Source of the DNA: Acinetobacter colistiniresistens
GTDB taxonomy: Bacteria; Pseudomonadota; Gammaproteobacteria; Pseudomonadales; Moraxellaceae
Direction of reading: 5' to 3'
Assembly: GCF_024582815.1 (NCBI RefSeq)
Contig: NZ_CP102099.1
Coordinates: 1,178,001 to 1,242,000 of the forward strand
Length of the DNA: 64,000 bases
In this document: positions 54,666-64,000 of the stretch, one piece after another
Layout of the letters: each line of letters opens with the position of its first letter
Numbering within the stretch: the stretch's first letter is position 1
Program-made: the position numbers and the translations under genes
The notes under the pieces: generated by a model
Database searches by the model: none
What the model was told of the DNA's origin: nothing
Seen by the model: only the letters and a program-made list of their open reading frames with translations

Positions 54666-55997
54666 ATGCAAGTAACGACTGAAGCGGTTTCGGGCGTTGC
54701 CCGTCGTTTAAATGTTTCTGTACCGACGAGCCGTGTTAACGAGCAGTTTGAAGCTCGCTTACAACGCACTGCCAAAACTGTGAAGATCAACGGCTTCCGT
54801 CCAGGTAAAGTGCCTTTGAATGTTGTTCGCCGTGAATATGGTGCGAGCATTTATCAAGAAGTTGTGAATGACATCATTCGTGACACTGTATTTGAAGCAA
54901 TTCAACAAGAAAAAATCAATGCGGTCGGTATGCCGAACATTGAGAAAGTTGAAAACAAAGATGATGCTTTAGTTTTTGAAGCGACTGTTGAAGTTTATCC
55001 AGAAGTAGAAGTGAAAGCTTTTGCTGATCTAGAAGTTGAACGTAAATCATCAGAAATCAACGACAAAGACGTTGATGTAATGATCGAAAACTTGCAAAAA
55101 CAACGTCAAACTTGGGCTGTAACTAAAGGTATGGCGAAGAAAGACATGCAAGTAACTTTCGACTTCGAAGGGACTGTTGATGGTGAGAAGTTTGAAGGCG
55201 GCGCTGCTGAAGACTTTAAACTGGTACTTGGTTCAGGTCGTATGATCCCAGGTTTTGAAGACGGTATCGTTGGTATGAAAGCTGGCGAAGAGAAAGTGAT
55301 TGATGTCACTTTCCCTGAAGATTACCAAGCTGAAAACTTAGCGGGTAAAGCGGCTCAATTCAAAATCACTGTGAAGCAAGTTGAAAAAGCAAAACTTCCT
55401 GAGATTGATGCTGAATTCTTAAAAATCTTCGGTTTGACTGAAGAGGAAGGCCTAGACAAGTTAAAAGCTGACGTTCGTAAGAATATGGAACGTGAAGTTC
55501 GCAACGGTCTTCGTAACCAAGTTAAACAAGCTGCATTTGATGCGCTTGTTGCTGCAAACGAAATTGAAGTGCCAGCTTCAATGGTTGCTCAAGAAGTTGA
55601 CCGTCAACGTCAACAAATGATCCAGCAGTTTACGCAACAGTTTGGTGCTCAAGGTGCAGGTGCATTTGACAGCAGCATGCTTCCAGATGAATTGTTCAAA
55701 GAACAAGCTGAAAAATCAGTTAAGCTTGGTGTATTGGTCAGCAAAGTATTGGCTGACGCTAAACTTGAAGTGGATCAAGCACGTGTTGATGCTTATATCG
55801 ATGACATGGCTTCTTCTTATGAAGACCCAACAGAAGTTGTTGAATACTTCAAAAATGACAAACAACAACGTGCTCAAATCGAAGCAGTTGTGTTAGAAGA
55901 TCAAGTGGTTGATCACATCTTAGCTTCGGCTAAAGTAAAAGATGTTGCGATCAGCTATGAAGACTTATTAAAAGAGCAACAAGCTCGTCGTGGCTAA
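54666..55997 (+). CDS. tig: Trigger factor
   Basis: A 443-residue ribosome-associated chaperone and peptidyl-prolyl isomerase. The ribosome-binding loop is GFRPGKVP at residues 43-50. The FKBP-type domain (about 150-240) includes [17 protein letters not shown] and [18 protein letters not shown], and a helical C-terminal chaperone domain follows. The ATG at 54666 has CGAGGAAG upstream and is preferred to an in-frame start ten codons earlier. It heads the common tig-clpP-clpX order, separated from clpP by a terminator. Confidence 0.97.
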   Translation: MQVTTEAVSGVARRLNVSVPTSRVNEQFEARLQRTAKTVKINGFRPGKVPLNVVRREYGASIYQEVVNDIIRDTVFEAIQQEKINAVGMPNIEKVENKDDALVFEATVEVYPEVEVKAFADLEVERKSSEINDKDVDVMIENLQKQRQTWAVTKGMAKKDMQVTFDFEGTVDGEKFEGGAAEDFKLVLGSGRMIPGFEDGIVGMKAGEEKVIDVTFPEDYQAENLAGKAAQFKITVKQVEKAKLPEIDAEFLKIFGLTEEEGLDKLKADVRKNMEREVRNGLRNQVKQAAFDALVAANEIEVPASMVAQEVDRQRQQMIQQFTQQFGAQGAGAFDSSMLPDELFKEQAEKSVKLGVLVSKVLADAKLEVDQARVDAYIDDMASSYEDPTEVVEYFKNDKQQRAQIEAVVLEDQVVDHILASAKVKDVAISYEDLLKEQQARRG

Positions 55998-56017
55998 GCT
56001 TTTAAAAGTTGATTAAA

Positions 56018-56044
56018 GAAAAAGGCGCTTAATGCGCCTTTTTC
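56018..56044 (+). terminator. Terminator after tig
   Basis: AAAAAGGCGC-TTAAT-GCGCCTTTTT. Confidence 0.92.
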
Positions 56045-56265
56045 TTTAGAAGAAGATCGCGTGCCTTCATATCTTTTGTGAGATGCAAAAGCATTCATGT
56101 CAGCTCTTTAAACCCTCTGTTATGAAAGTGTTAATTTAATTCGAAATTGCCAGATTTTAGTCTAAATAATCGAATATTTCAGATTGAACCTTTTGCAATT
56201 TCATTGATTATCCCTCATATTGTTGGCATAGATCGAGTCACAATAATTTAGGAATAAGTAAACGT

Positions 56266-56871
56266 ATGTATGTTCCAACAATTGAAAATGCTTTAGTTCC
56301 TGTTGTCGTTGAACAATCCTCTCGTGGTGAGCGTTCATTTGATATTTATTCACGTCTATTACGTGAGCGTGTTATTTTTCTAACGGGTGAAGTTGAAGAT
56401 AACATGGCGAACTTAATCGTTGCGCAGATGTTATTCTTAGAAGCAGAAAATCCAGAAAAAGATATCCATCTCTATATTAACTCACCGGGTGGTTCTGTGA
56501 CTGCGGGTATGGCGATTTATGACACCATGCAGTTTATCAAACCTGATGTTGTAACTTATTGCATGGGACAAGCAGCATCAATGGGTGCATTCTTATTGAA
56601 TGCAGGTGCAAAAGGCAAACGTTACTGTCTGGAAAATGCACGTGTCATGATTCACCAGCCACTTGGTGGTTTCCGTGGTCAGGCGTCTGATATTGAAATT
56701 CACGCACGTGAAATTCTGTTTATCAAAGAGCGTTTAAATCGTTTGATGGCTGAACACAGTGGCCAAGATTATGAAACGGTTGCACGTGACACAGATCGTG
56801 ACAATTTTATGACTGCTCAAGCAGCCAAAGAATATGGTTTAGTTGACCAGGTACTAAGCAAACGTCCGTAA
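56266..56871 (+). CDS. clpP: ATP-dependent Clp protease proteolytic subunit
   Basis: A 201-residue serine protease subunit forming the 14-mer ClpP chamber. Catalytic Ser105 lies in [11 protein letters not shown] and His130 in [10 protein letters not shown]; the Asp is in the [10 protein letters not shown] region. [20 protein letters not shown] is the conserved substrate-binding part. A possible promoter (TTGATT, 17 bp, CATAGA) lies at 56204-56232. clpX follows after 41 bp. Confidence 0.97.
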   Translation: MYVPTIENALVPVVVEQSSRGERSFDIYSRLLRERVIFLTGEVEDNMANLIVAQMLFLEAENPEKDIHLYINSPGGSVTAGMAIYDTMQFIKPDVVTYCMGQAASMGAFLLNAGAKGKRYCLENARVMIHQPLGGFRGQASDIEIHAREILFIKERLNRLMAEHSGQDYETVARDTDRDNFMTAQAAKEYGLVDQVLSKRP

Positions 56872-56912
56872 TTTTTAGGGCCTAAGTTTAAGATTTAAGT
56901 TGTGGAGTAAAT

Positions 56913-58223
56913 ATGTCCGAACATCCTCAAGGACAAAAACATTGTTCATTTTGTGGTAAAACGCAATCTGAAGTTGGAAAGCTGATTGCAGGTGAGGACG
57001 CATATATTTGTAATGAGTGTGTAGATGTCTGCTTGGACTTGGTTCAAACCAGTCAACAAGTGGAAGCAGGGGATTGGGCAACCAAAGCCTTGCCGAAACC
57101 ACATGAAATACGTGCTGCCTTAGACCAATATGTGATTGGGCAAGATGTTGCGAAGAAAACCTTATCGGTTGCAGTATATAACCATTATAAACGTTTGAAA
57201 GTGGGTCAGTCGACTCATGGGCATCAAGAGATTGAAATTGCGAAAAGTAATATTTTGCTGATTGGGCCTACGGGTTCAGGTAAAACATTATTGGCGCAAA
57301 CATTGGCTCGTTTGCTCGATGTTCCCTTTGCGATGGCAGATGCCACCACTTTAACCGAAGCAGGTTATGTCGGTGAAGATGTTGAAAACATCGTGCAAAA
57401 GTTATTGCAAAAAGCGGATTACGATGTAGAGAAAGCACAAAAAGGCATTATCTACATTGATGAGATTGATAAGATTACCCGTAAATCTGAAAATCCATCG
57501 ATTACCCGTGATGTGTCAGGTGAAGGCGTACAACAAGCCTTATTGAAAATGATTGAAGGTACGGTTGCGTCTATTCCACCACAAGGTGGTCGTAAGCACC
57601 CACAGCAAGAATTTATCCAAATCGATACGGCCAATATCCTGTTTATTTGTGGTGGTGCGTTCTCTGGTCTGGAAAAAATTGTCCAACAGCGTCAAGAGAA
57701 AGGTGGGATTGGTTTTACCGCAGATGTGAAAAATAAAGATGACAGCAAAAAAGTCTCTGAATTGTTCCGTCAGGTTGAAGCAACAGACTTGGTTAAATTC
57801 GGTTTGATTCCAGAATTTATTGGTCGTTTGCCTGTGATTGCGACATTAGAGGAACTGGATGAAGAAGCCTTGATGCAGATTTTGACAGAACCGAAAAATG
57901 CATTAACACGTCAGTATCAATATCTGTTTACCATGGAAAATGTAGATCTGGTCTTTGATGAGTCTGCGTTACGTGCCGTGGCGAAAAAAGCACTTGACCG
58001 TAATACAGGGGCACGTGGTTTACGTTCAATTCTGGAAAATGTATTGCTGGAAACCATGTATGACTTACCAAGTCGTACCGATGTTGGAACTGTGATTGTG
58101 GATGCAGCTGTGATTAACGGAACAGCGAAACCAACATTTAAAGCAGAGCGGTTACCGCAGGTTGGGACGCCAGAAGTGATTGAAAAGAAGGATTTGAAGG
58201 TAGTTGATTCTAAATCGGCTTAA
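56913..58223 (+). CDS. clpX: ATP-dependent Clp protease ATP-binding subunit
   Basis: A 436-residue AAA+ unfoldase that feeds ClpP. The N-terminal C4 zinc finger uses Cys11, Cys14, Cys33 and Cys36. Walker A is GPTGSGKT, Walker [11 protein letters not shown], and the sensor and [12 protein letters not shown] C-terminal segments are present. [15 protein letters not shown] contains the ClpP-contact neighbourhood typical of ClpX. It is cotranscribed with clpP. Confidence 0.97.
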   Translation: MSEHPQGQKHCSFCGKTQSEVGKLIAGEDAYICNECVDVCLDLVQTSQQVEAGDWATKALPKPHEIRAALDQYVIGQDVAKKTLSVAVYNHYKRLKVGQSTHGHQEIEIAKSNILLIGPTGSGKTLLAQTLARLLDVPFAMADATTLTEAGYVGEDVENIVQKLLQKADYDVEKAQKGIIYIDEIDKITRKSENPSITRDVSGEGVQQALLKMIEGTVASIPPQGGRKHPQQEFIQIDTANILFICGGAFSGLEKIVQQRQEKGGIGFTADVKNKDDSKKVSELFRQVEATDLVKFGLIPEFIGRLPVIATLEELDEEALMQILTEPKNALTRQYQYLFTMENVDLVFDESALRAVAKKALDRNTGARGLRSILENVLLETMYDLPSRTDVGTVIVDAAVINGTAKPTFKAERLPQVGTPEVIEKKDLKVVDSKSA

Positions 58224-58236
58224 TTCACATTCATCT

Positions 58237-58275
58237 AAAAAAGCATGAAAGGCTTAGCTTTTCATGCTTTTTTTA
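58237..58275 (+). terminator. Terminator after clpX
   Basis: AAAAAAGCATGAAA and TTTTCATGCTTTTTTT form a long stem around GGCTTAGC. Confidence 0.92.
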
Positions 58276-58376
58276 TTTGCAATTGAACGTTGAGGTGTTA
58301 ATCTTAAAAAATTGAAAAAATCCGCATAGTTTTGCGCAGTTAAAAATAAATCCAAGAAAACGCCTTGAGGGATGTC

Positions 58377-59093
58377 ATGCGTTATTTAATATTGTCATTA
58401 TGTTGTGCAGGGGTGTTGGCTGGCTGTCAAAGTCATAAAACAGTTGAAGAAAAACCAACCGCACTGACTGCAACACTACCATCTGTTGATACAGCAAAAG
58501 AACCAGGCCTATTGGATCAATATCATGTTGGTGGTTTCAGCGCTGGTGGTTGGGTCAATCAAAAGTTAGGCCAATATTACGCACCAATCAAACCACAAAA
58601 TGATCAAGCAGCGATCGTTTATCTGTATCGTCCCGATACCCGTTGGAATCGTCAGGAAATTGCCGCAGCAAATTTGTTTGTTAATGGCTATCGTATCCCC
58701 AGTCTGTTACATAACCACTATTATTGGCTGGAACTTCCTGCAGGTACCTATCGTCTGAGTGTAAGTCGTCCACTGGTGGGACTGCATTTTCAAAAGCCAA
58801 AATATTTAGACTTTACTGTGGATGCTGCACAAACCTATTTCATTAAATATGATGAAGAAAATAAGATTTCACGCAGTGAGCACACGGGCCCTTTTATGAT
58901 TACACCAGAAAAAGTGGCCCATCAGGAAATTGCATTTACCCGTTTAAAATCATCGAGCTATAACTTCGTGGCACAAGATGCATCAGGTAAGGTGCGTTCC
59001 AAACCACAAGAATTAAAGCCAGCCAGATATGATGAGAAATCAGAAGTACATTTGGTGAAACCGTTTAAACTCTGGAATCCTTTGACTTGGTAA
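58377..59093 (+). CDS. Lipoprotein with DUF2846-like domain
   Basis: A 238-residue lipoprotein with signal peptide and lipobox LAGC (Cys16). The mature part includes a beta-rich domain at about residues 75-160. AAIVYLYRPDTRWNRQEIAA and LELPAGTYRLSVSRP fit DUF2846, a domain of unknown function in bacterial envelope proteins. The ATG at 58377 follows GAGGGATGTC; a TTG four codons earlier overlaps that ribosome-binding site. It converges with the DUF2059 gene. Confidence 0.75.
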   Translation: MRYLILSLCCAGVLAGCQSHKTVEEKPTALTATLPSVDTAKEPGLLDQYHVGGFSAGGWVNQKLGQYYAPIKPQNDQAAIVYLYRPDTRWNRQEIAAANLFVNGYRIPSLLHNHYYWLELPAGTYRLSVSRPLVGLHFQKPKYLDFTVDAAQTYFIKYDEENKISRSEHTGPFMITPEKVAHQEIAFTRLKSSSYNFVAQDASGKVRSKPQELKPARYDEKSEVHLVKPFKLWNPLTW

Positions 59094-59115
59094 TCACCAT
59101 CAAGAAAACAGCAGT

Positions 59116-59658
59116 TTATTCCGCTTGAATTAAGGGTTGAAGGATAGTGAGGAACTGCGCTTTCAATTGTGAGCTTTGCTCTGGATCGCTTAAGGTTTTT
59201 TGACTGATGTTGCTCATATATTGAAAAATATTGGTGCTAATCAGCAAGGTTTTTTGATTGATGGATTGACCTTCGGGTGTTTTTAAAAACTTTAAATACG
59301 CCTGTACTTCTTCTTCGCTCAAGGCATCGGCATAAATTTTCTCAATTGCCTGTAGGGTTTCCGGACGAGCAAATACTTTGGAACTGGTCTCTTTGAGAAG
59401 TTGGCTCAGTTCTAAAACCGCGAGATGCTCTTGAGTTGTGGTGAGTTTTTCTTTTCCCAATACCCGCAATAAAATAGTTTCAGCTTCAAGGTCAAGCGTT
59501 GGTTGCATTTCATCAAGTGACGTATTTAGCACATGTTCAAGGTCACTGAGTTGAACCAGTTCTTTGACCGATTTGCTTTGAGCGGGGGATGCAAATGTAT
59601 TTTGTATGCCTGCGAGAAGGCAAAGTCCAGTCACTAAGCTGAACATCGATTTATTCAT
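59116..59658 (-). CDS. Exported DUF2059-family protein, second copy
   Basis: A 180-residue protein with a Sec signal peptide (MFSLVTGLCLLAGIQNTFAS) and the DUF2059 helical core, clearest at IYADALSEEEVQAYLKFLKT followed by PEGQSINQKT (about residues 108-137). The related gene at 2902 has the same core with different flanks. Its function is unknown. Confidence 0.75.
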   Translation of the reverse strand: MNKSMFSLVTGLCLLAGIQNTFASPAQSKSVKELVQLSDLEHVLNTSLDEMQPTLDLEAETILLRVLGKEKLTTTQEHLAVLELSQLLKETSSKVFARPETLQAIEKIYADALSEEEVQAYLKFLKTPEGQSINQKTLLISTNIFQYMSNISQKTLSDPEQSSQLKAQFLTILQPLIQAE

Positions 59659-59713
59659 CTCTATATCGCCTTATTCTTCTCATCTTTTTTATAATCTAGC
59701 AGAAGCTTTAGGC

Positions 59714-59748
59714 AAAAAAATAGCCGAATACGATGATTCGGCTATTTG
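59714..59748 (-). terminator. Terminator after the fumarase gene
   Basis: AAATAGCCGAAT-CATCGT-ATTCGGCTATTT with a T tail on the minus strand. Confidence 0.9.
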
Positions 59749-59761
59749 AATTGTATGAATA

Positions 59762-61288
59762 TTATGACGCAGCAGCATCAACCACTGGAATCTTGCCAAT
59801 CTTGGCTTGCCAGATTTTTGGTGCAGTGGCATGGATTGAAGTACCATTTACATCCACCGCAACGGAAACAGGCATATCTTCAACCACGAATTTGTAGATG
59901 GCTTCCATACCTAAATCAGCAAAGGCCACGACTTCCGCTTCACGAACTGCTTTAGACACGAGGTAAGCCGCACCACCAACAGCCATCAAGTACGTTGCCT
60001 GATTGTCTTTGATCGCTTCAATTGCCGCAGGACCACGATCCGCTTTACCAATCATACCGAACAAGCCAGTTGCTTCTAACACTTGGCGAGTGAACTTATC
60101 CATACGGGTTGCAGTGGTTGGGCCAGCAGGACCAACGACTTCATCACCCACAGGATCAACGGGGCCAACGTAGTAAATAAATTTACCTTTTAAGTCGACT
60201 GGAAGTTCTTCGCCATTGTTTAACATGTCAACCATACGCTTATGCGCAGCATCACGACCTGTATAAATGGTACCGTTCAATAATAAGGTATCGCCTGGTT
60301 TCCAAGCATTCATTTCTTCTTGAGTAATGGTATCGAGGTTGACACGTTTCGATTGTGAAGAATCCCAAGTCACGGCAGGGTAGTCTTCAAGTTTTGGTGC
60401 TTGAATATGCGCAACACCTGAACCGTCTAACTGGAAGTGTGCGTGACGAGTCGCGGCACAGTTCGGAATCATACCGACGGGTTTACCTGCTGCGTGGCAT
60501 GGGTAATCCTTGATTTTAATATCAAGGACTGTAGTTAAACCACCAAGACCTTGTGCACCAATCCCCAACGCATTGACTTTCTCGAAGATCTCGATACGGA
60601 GTTCTTCCATTTTGCTTTGTGGACCACGACGAAGTAATTCGTCCATGTTGATTTCTTCCATGAGTGCTTCTTTTGCAAGCATCATGGCTTTTTCAGCAGT
60701 ACCACCAATCCCGATACCGAGCATACCCGGTGGACACCAGCCTGCACCCATAGTTGGAACAGTTTTCAGTACCCAGTCCACAATTGAATCAGATGGGTTG
60801 AGCATTGCAAGTTTAGATTTATTCTCTGAACCGCCACCCTTCGCTGCAACGGTAATATCAACTTTATTACCAGGAACGAGTTTGTAATGAATCACGGCAG
60901 GGGTATTGTCTTTGGTATTCTTACGACCAAAAGCTGGATCTGCTAAAACTGAGGCACGCAGTACGTTTGAGTTTTCTAGGTAACCTTGGCGTACACCTTC
61001 GTTGACTGCATCATCCAGACTCATGCTTAAATCAAATTTAACATCTAAGCCGACTTCAAGGAAAACGTTAACGATCCCTGTATCCTGACAGATTGGTCGG
61101 TGACCTTCAGCACACATACGTGAGTTGATAAGGATCTGGGCAATAGCGTCTTTTGCAGCTTTATTTTCTTCACGATCATAGGCACGGCTCATCGCTTGGA
61201 TGAAGTCTTGTGGGTGATAGTAAGAAATAAACTGCAGGGCATCCTTGATTGATGTAATCAAGTCATCTTGTTTGATGATCGTTGTCAT
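59762..61288 (-). CDS. Fumarate hydratase, class I (4Fe-4S)
   Basis: A 508-residue class I fumarase interconverting fumarate and malate in the TCA cycle with an oxygen-sensitive 4Fe-4S cluster. Cluster cysteines are likely Cys67 (RPICQDTG), Cys185 (GAGWCPPG) and Cys277 (IPNCAATRHAHF). The single-chain layout corresponds to E. coli FumA/FumB. It is preceded by a clean promoter-sized gap. Confidence 0.94.
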   Translation of the reverse strand: MTTIIKQDDLITSIKDALQFISYYHPQDFIQAMSRAYDREENKAAKDAIAQILINSRMCAEGHRPICQDTGIVNVFLEVGLDVKFDLSMSLDDAVNEGVRQGYLENSNVLRASVLADPAFGRKNTKDNTPAVIHYKLVPGNKVDITVAAKGGGSENKSKLAMLNPSDSIVDWVLKTVPTMGAGWCPPGMLGIGIGGTAEKAMMLAKEALMEEINMDELLRRGPQSKMEELRIEIFEKVNALGIGAQGLGGLTTVLDIKIKDYPCHAAGKPVGMIPNCAATRHAHFQLDGSGVAHIQAPKLEDYPAVTWDSSQSKRVNLDTITQEEMNAWKPGDTLLLNGTIYTGRDAAHKRMVDMLNNGEELPVDLKGKFIYYVGPVDPVGDEVVGPAGPTTATRMDKFTRQVLEATGLFGMIGKADRGPAAIEAIKDNQATYLMAVGGAAYLVSKAVREAEVVAFADLGMEAIYKFVVEDMPVSVAVDVNGTSIHATAPKIWQAKIGKIPVVDAAAS

Positions 61289-61436
61289 ATCAAATTTCTC
61301 TTGAGCGGGCGATTAGCTGGCGGGCTAAATTATATGACAAAAAGCAATGAATGTGGGAGTTTTAGCTTAGATTTGGCGAAAGGTCTAAAGCGAATTTGAG
61401 CTTAAGAAATATTCGAAAAACAACACGGTCTGGATT

Positions 61437-62297
61437 TTAGTTTTTCCTGATGTGTGAAGGTGAATAGCCAAACTGCTTTTTAAAGCGATGGCTGAAATGA
61501 CTGCTGGAGCTAAAGCCAAATTGTACGGCAATCTCAGTCAAATTGGCTGTACTCAGTTCAAGTGCTTGATGGGCTCGCTTAAGACGGCGCTGCATCACGT
61601 ATTGGTGTGGTGGCATCTGCATCGATTGTTTAAACATATGCGCAAAATGATATTCGCTGAGTTGCGCTTGTTGCGCCAGATCAGACAAGGTCAAACTCAA
61701 ATGGAGATGTTGATCAATCCATTCCAAGAGCTGTTTCAGTACATATGGGGACAATCCACCTTTAACATCAGGTGCTTGCCATTGTGCATGACTATAATTC
61801 TTGATCAGATGATTGAGTAATAGCGTGGTCGCCGTACTCATCTGTAAATGATTTTCACGATGTTGCCAAGCACCATTCAGTAAGAAGTGCCGGTAGATCA
61901 TGGAAATGTGCGGGTCAGCCACAAAAATTTGCGGATTTAATATGATCTGGCTGGGCTCGCGATCCCAGACTTGTTCTGCGACGCGGTGTAGATGTTGTTC
62001 GGTATAGTAAAGATGCACAAAGGTCAGTGGATCACGCAAATCCCAAGTGGATTCAAAATCTTGTGGCATCAGGCACATACGATCTGGCCCACCACCATTG
62101 TGCCAGCCTTGAGCCGTCTTTTGGTAGCTTTCATAGCCTCCTTGAATATACATGCTCAAGGTATGATGATTACTACAGACGCTGACACGGTCTTGGTTAT
62201 TTTGCCACATGGCGAGCTGCATACCCGAACCCAGTTCTACCGAGTCGAGCAATTGTGCTTTATATTGCTGTAATTGATCTAGAATCTGATATTTCAT
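61437..62297 (-). CDS. AraC-family transcriptional regulator
   Basis: A 286-residue regulator. The N-terminal sensor domain (about residues 1-170) is rich in His and aromatic residues. The C-terminal double helix-turn-helix (about 185-286) has LSDLAQQAQLSEYHFAHMFK and IAVQFGFSSSSHFSHRFKKQ. The N-terminus differs from the other two AraC proteins in the window, so it is not a recent duplicate. It is divergent from the EamA gene at 62482 (184-bp gap). Confidence 0.88.
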   Translation of the reverse strand: MKYQILDQLQQYKAQLLDSVELGSGMQLAMWQNNQDRVSVCSNHHTLSMYIQGGYESYQKTAQGWHNGGGPDRMCLMPQDFESTWDLRDPLTFVHLYYTEQHLHRVAEQVWDREPSQIILNPQIFVADPHISMIYRHFLLNGAWQHRENHLQMSTATTLLLNHLIKNYSHAQWQAPDVKGGLSPYVLKQLLEWIDQHLHLSLTLSDLAQQAQLSEYHFAHMFKQSMQMPPHQYVMQRRLKRAHQALELSTANLTEIAVQFGFSSSSHFSHRFKKQFGYSPSHIRKN

Positions 62298-62481
62298 CTT
62301 CTATATGCAGTGCCGAATATTCTCCAGTTTAGTGTAGAACTTTCAGCCAGCTTTGTCATCTGCTCAACAAATTCATCTAAAAAACGCAAGGTGATGACAA
62401 TCACCGCAAGATTATGCAAGCAGAGAGAGGGCTCAAACTCGCAAAATAGCCGCTATAGAGATTGAGTTTGGTTTTAAGAAT

Positions 62482-63387
62482 ATGAATGCGCTGTTATATG
62501 CGTTGGTTGTGGTGATCTGGGGAACCACATGGATTGCAATTACCCTGCAACAGCAAAGTGGAATTTCGGCCAGTGTGGCGGTGTTTTGGCGCTTTTTTAT
62601 TTCTGCCATGGTGTTGTTTGCTTTTATTGTATTGAGTCGGAAGTTACAAAAACTGACAGGCAAAGATCATCTGTTTTGTATGTTGCAGGCTTGCTGTATT
62701 TTTGGCTTTAACTTCGTCTGTTTTTATTATGCGGTGCAATATATCAGTAGTGGCTTGGAAGCGGTGATTTTCTCCATGGCGGTGATTTTCAATACCATCA
62801 ACGCCAGATTATTCTTTGCCCAGCAGGTGTCGACGCGTTTTTATCCTGCTGCTTTACTTGGTGTACTTGGGATTATTGCCTTGTTCTGGCATGACGTGGT
62901 GGGAACGACTTTAAATAGTCATACTCTGCTCGGTATCGGGCTGTGTATTCTAGGCACTTATGGTTTCTCTTTGGGCAATATGATCAGTACTCGCCATCAA
63001 AAGCATGGGTTGGATATTTTTACCACCAATGCTTATGCCATGTTGTATGGCTCATTGCTGATGGCGTTGATTTCATGGTTTAGACAGGATGAGTTTTTGC
63101 CGAGTATGCCATTCAGTGCAATCAGTGCTTTATTGTATCTGGCCATTTTTGGTTCTGTGATCGGTTTTACTGCGTATTTCTATTTGGTCGGACGGATAGG
63201 TGCAGGCAAAGCGGCTTATAGTACCTTATTATTCCCTTTGGTGGCTTTAGTGATTTCGACAGTCTGGGAAGGCTATCACTGGCAAATGAATGCGGTGATC
63301 GGTGTGATTTTGATTTTATGTGGCAATGCGATTTTCTTTGTAAAAGGGCCGCAGTTGAAAGCGAATACCGTTTCAAAACAAGCCTGA
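62482..63387 (+). CDS. EamA-family (DMT) transporter
   Basis: A 301-residue ten-helix DMT exporter. It starts NALLYALVVVIWGTTWIAIT, the typical W-G-x-x-W first helix. The repeat-two end is AAYSTLLFPLVALVISTVWE, and a short basic tail follows. It is the divergent partner of the AraC gene at 61437, and is the third such pair in the window. The substrate is unknown. Confidence 0.9.
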   Translation: MNALLYALVVVIWGTTWIAITLQQQSGISASVAVFWRFFISAMVLFAFIVLSRKLQKLTGKDHLFCMLQACCIFGFNFVCFYYAVQYISSGLEAVIFSMAVIFNTINARLFFAQQVSTRFYPAALLGVLGIIALFWHDVVGTTLNSHTLLGIGLCILGTYGFSLGNMISTRHQKHGLDIFTTNAYAMLYGSLLMALISWFRQDEFLPSMPFSAISALLYLAIFGSVIGFTAYFYLVGRIGAGKAAYSTLLFPLVALVISTVWEGYHWQMNAVIGVILILCGNAIFFVKGPQLKANTVSKQA

Positions 63388-63454
63388 GTATGAAATTTGA
63401 TTTAGTTGGTATATGAAGCTGATATATTGAATAAAAAAATATGGAATATGCTTT

Positions 63455-64000
63455 ATGAATAATCAATCAGTCACACAAATAATGATTGATTTGTTGGAAG
63501 AACATGGTGTTTCGGTTCAAACGTTTGATGACTGGATTGTACCTTATGGGCAACTCCCAGCGATGCGGGCCAATTGGTTAGAGCATGAAACACATGGTCG
63601 TCTAGATGTTGAGGTGATGTTAGAGGATAAGCGAATCATCACTGAGAGTTTTGTGGGCATAGGGAGGGGAAATGAGGGGGTGCTGAATGCGCTGCAGAAT
63701 TTTTCTGTTAATTCATTACATGTTTTTCTTGCTGCTTTCTGGAAGCAGCATGACCACACTGAAGTCACTATAGAGCAATGGCAAATAGCGGGAAAAAAAT
63801 ATACAGCTTATATCGGTAATATTGGACAGCGTAGCGATCTTAATAATTCACCAGCGCCACCTAGCGAATTCTTTTCTTCAATTGAACAGGCCATTCTAAA
63901 ACACAAACCAGCTCATGATTTTGCGTGGTATAGAGTATTCTTTTGTGATTTTAAGGGTGAGCAAACGTTTGAAGCACTAGCTGAAAACCAAGACTGGGCA
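63455..64000 (+). CDS. DUF6348-like protein, 3'-truncated by window edge
   Basis: An open frame of 182 codons runs off the window end. It begins MNNQSVTQIMIDLLEEHGVS and contains DDWIVPYGQLPAMRANWLEH, GRLDVEVMLEDKRIITESFV, GIGRGNEGVLNALQNFSVNS and LHVFLAAFWKQ. This combination matches the DUF6348 family as I recall it, whose function is unknown. There is no signal peptide or membrane helix. Relatives may occur in polymorphic-toxin or immunity settings, but nothing here shows that. Confidence 0.6.
   Translation, partial: MNNQSVTQIMIDLLEEHGVSVQTFDDWIVPYGQLPAMRANWLEHETHGRLDVEVMLEDKRIITESFVGIGRGNEGVLNALQNFSVNSLHVFLAAFWKQHDHTEVTIEQWQIAGKKYTAYIGNIGQRSDLNNSPAPPSEFFSSIEQAILKHKPAHDFAWYRVFFCDFKGEQTFEALAENQDWA

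Overview
The window looks like a chromosomal segment of an Acinetobacter species (Gammaproteobacteria, Moraxellaceae). This rests on AT-rich housekeeping DNA, an AlmA-type flavin monooxygenase, a PiuA/PiuC-type iron module, metX-metW, tig-clpP-clpX and many short rho-independent terminators. The species assignment is inference from protein similarity as remembered; no search was run. No phage, transposase, integrase or CRISPR array was seen.

Layout. 0-5.5 kb: end of rplQ, a GNAT acetyltransferase, an AlmA-like monooxygenase, a DUF2059 exported protein, an LCAD-type acyl-CoA dehydrogenase, and sdhE with a YgfX-like partner. 5.5-11.2 kb: two tandem tiny membrane proteins, a TatT-like lipoprotein, a rhombosortase, a decayed TRAP permease copy and an intact fused DctQ-DctM TRAP permease. 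11.2-20.5 kb: EamA exporters with an AraC regulator, prlC-yheV, and rnr. 20.7-24.5 kb: tRNA-Ser, two tRNA-Arg, a 5'-truncated glycine-rich repeat gene, and a third identical tRNA-Arg. 24.5-33.4 kb: an exported SRPBCC-like protein, a YcxB-like protein, an FAH-family hydrolase, a second AraC/EamA pair, a YihY protein, wrbA, a gene remnant, lgt and a TANGO2-like protein.

33.4-41.3 kb is a phosphate-scavenging island. It has two tandem alkaline phosphatases, a small exported Cys/His protein, a PhoX phosphatase with a twin-arginine lipoprotein signal, and tatABC. Direct repeats with an 11-bp period that resemble PhoB boxes lie upstream of the first phosphatase, of phoX and of tatA. The Tat machinery would then be induced together with a Tat-dependent phosphatase. 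This is the most interesting signal in the window.

41.4-64 kb: an AEC transporter, rdgB, two adjacent frameshifted genes, a Sel1 protein, metW-metX, leuA preceded by a leucine-rich leader ORF, piuC and two TonB-dependent siderophore receptors with Fur-like boxes, tig-clpP-clpX, a DUF2846-like lipoprotein, a second DUF2059 protein, class I fumarase, a third AraC/EamA divergent pair, and the start of a DUF6348-like gene cut by the window end.

Recurring themes are paralogy and decay. There are three divergent AraC/EamA pairs, two phosphatases in tandem, two siderophore receptors, two tiny membrane proteins, and a dead TRAP copy beside a live one. There are also at least five broken genes: the TRAP copy, the repeat protein, the remnant beside wrbA, the methyltransferase and its neighbour.
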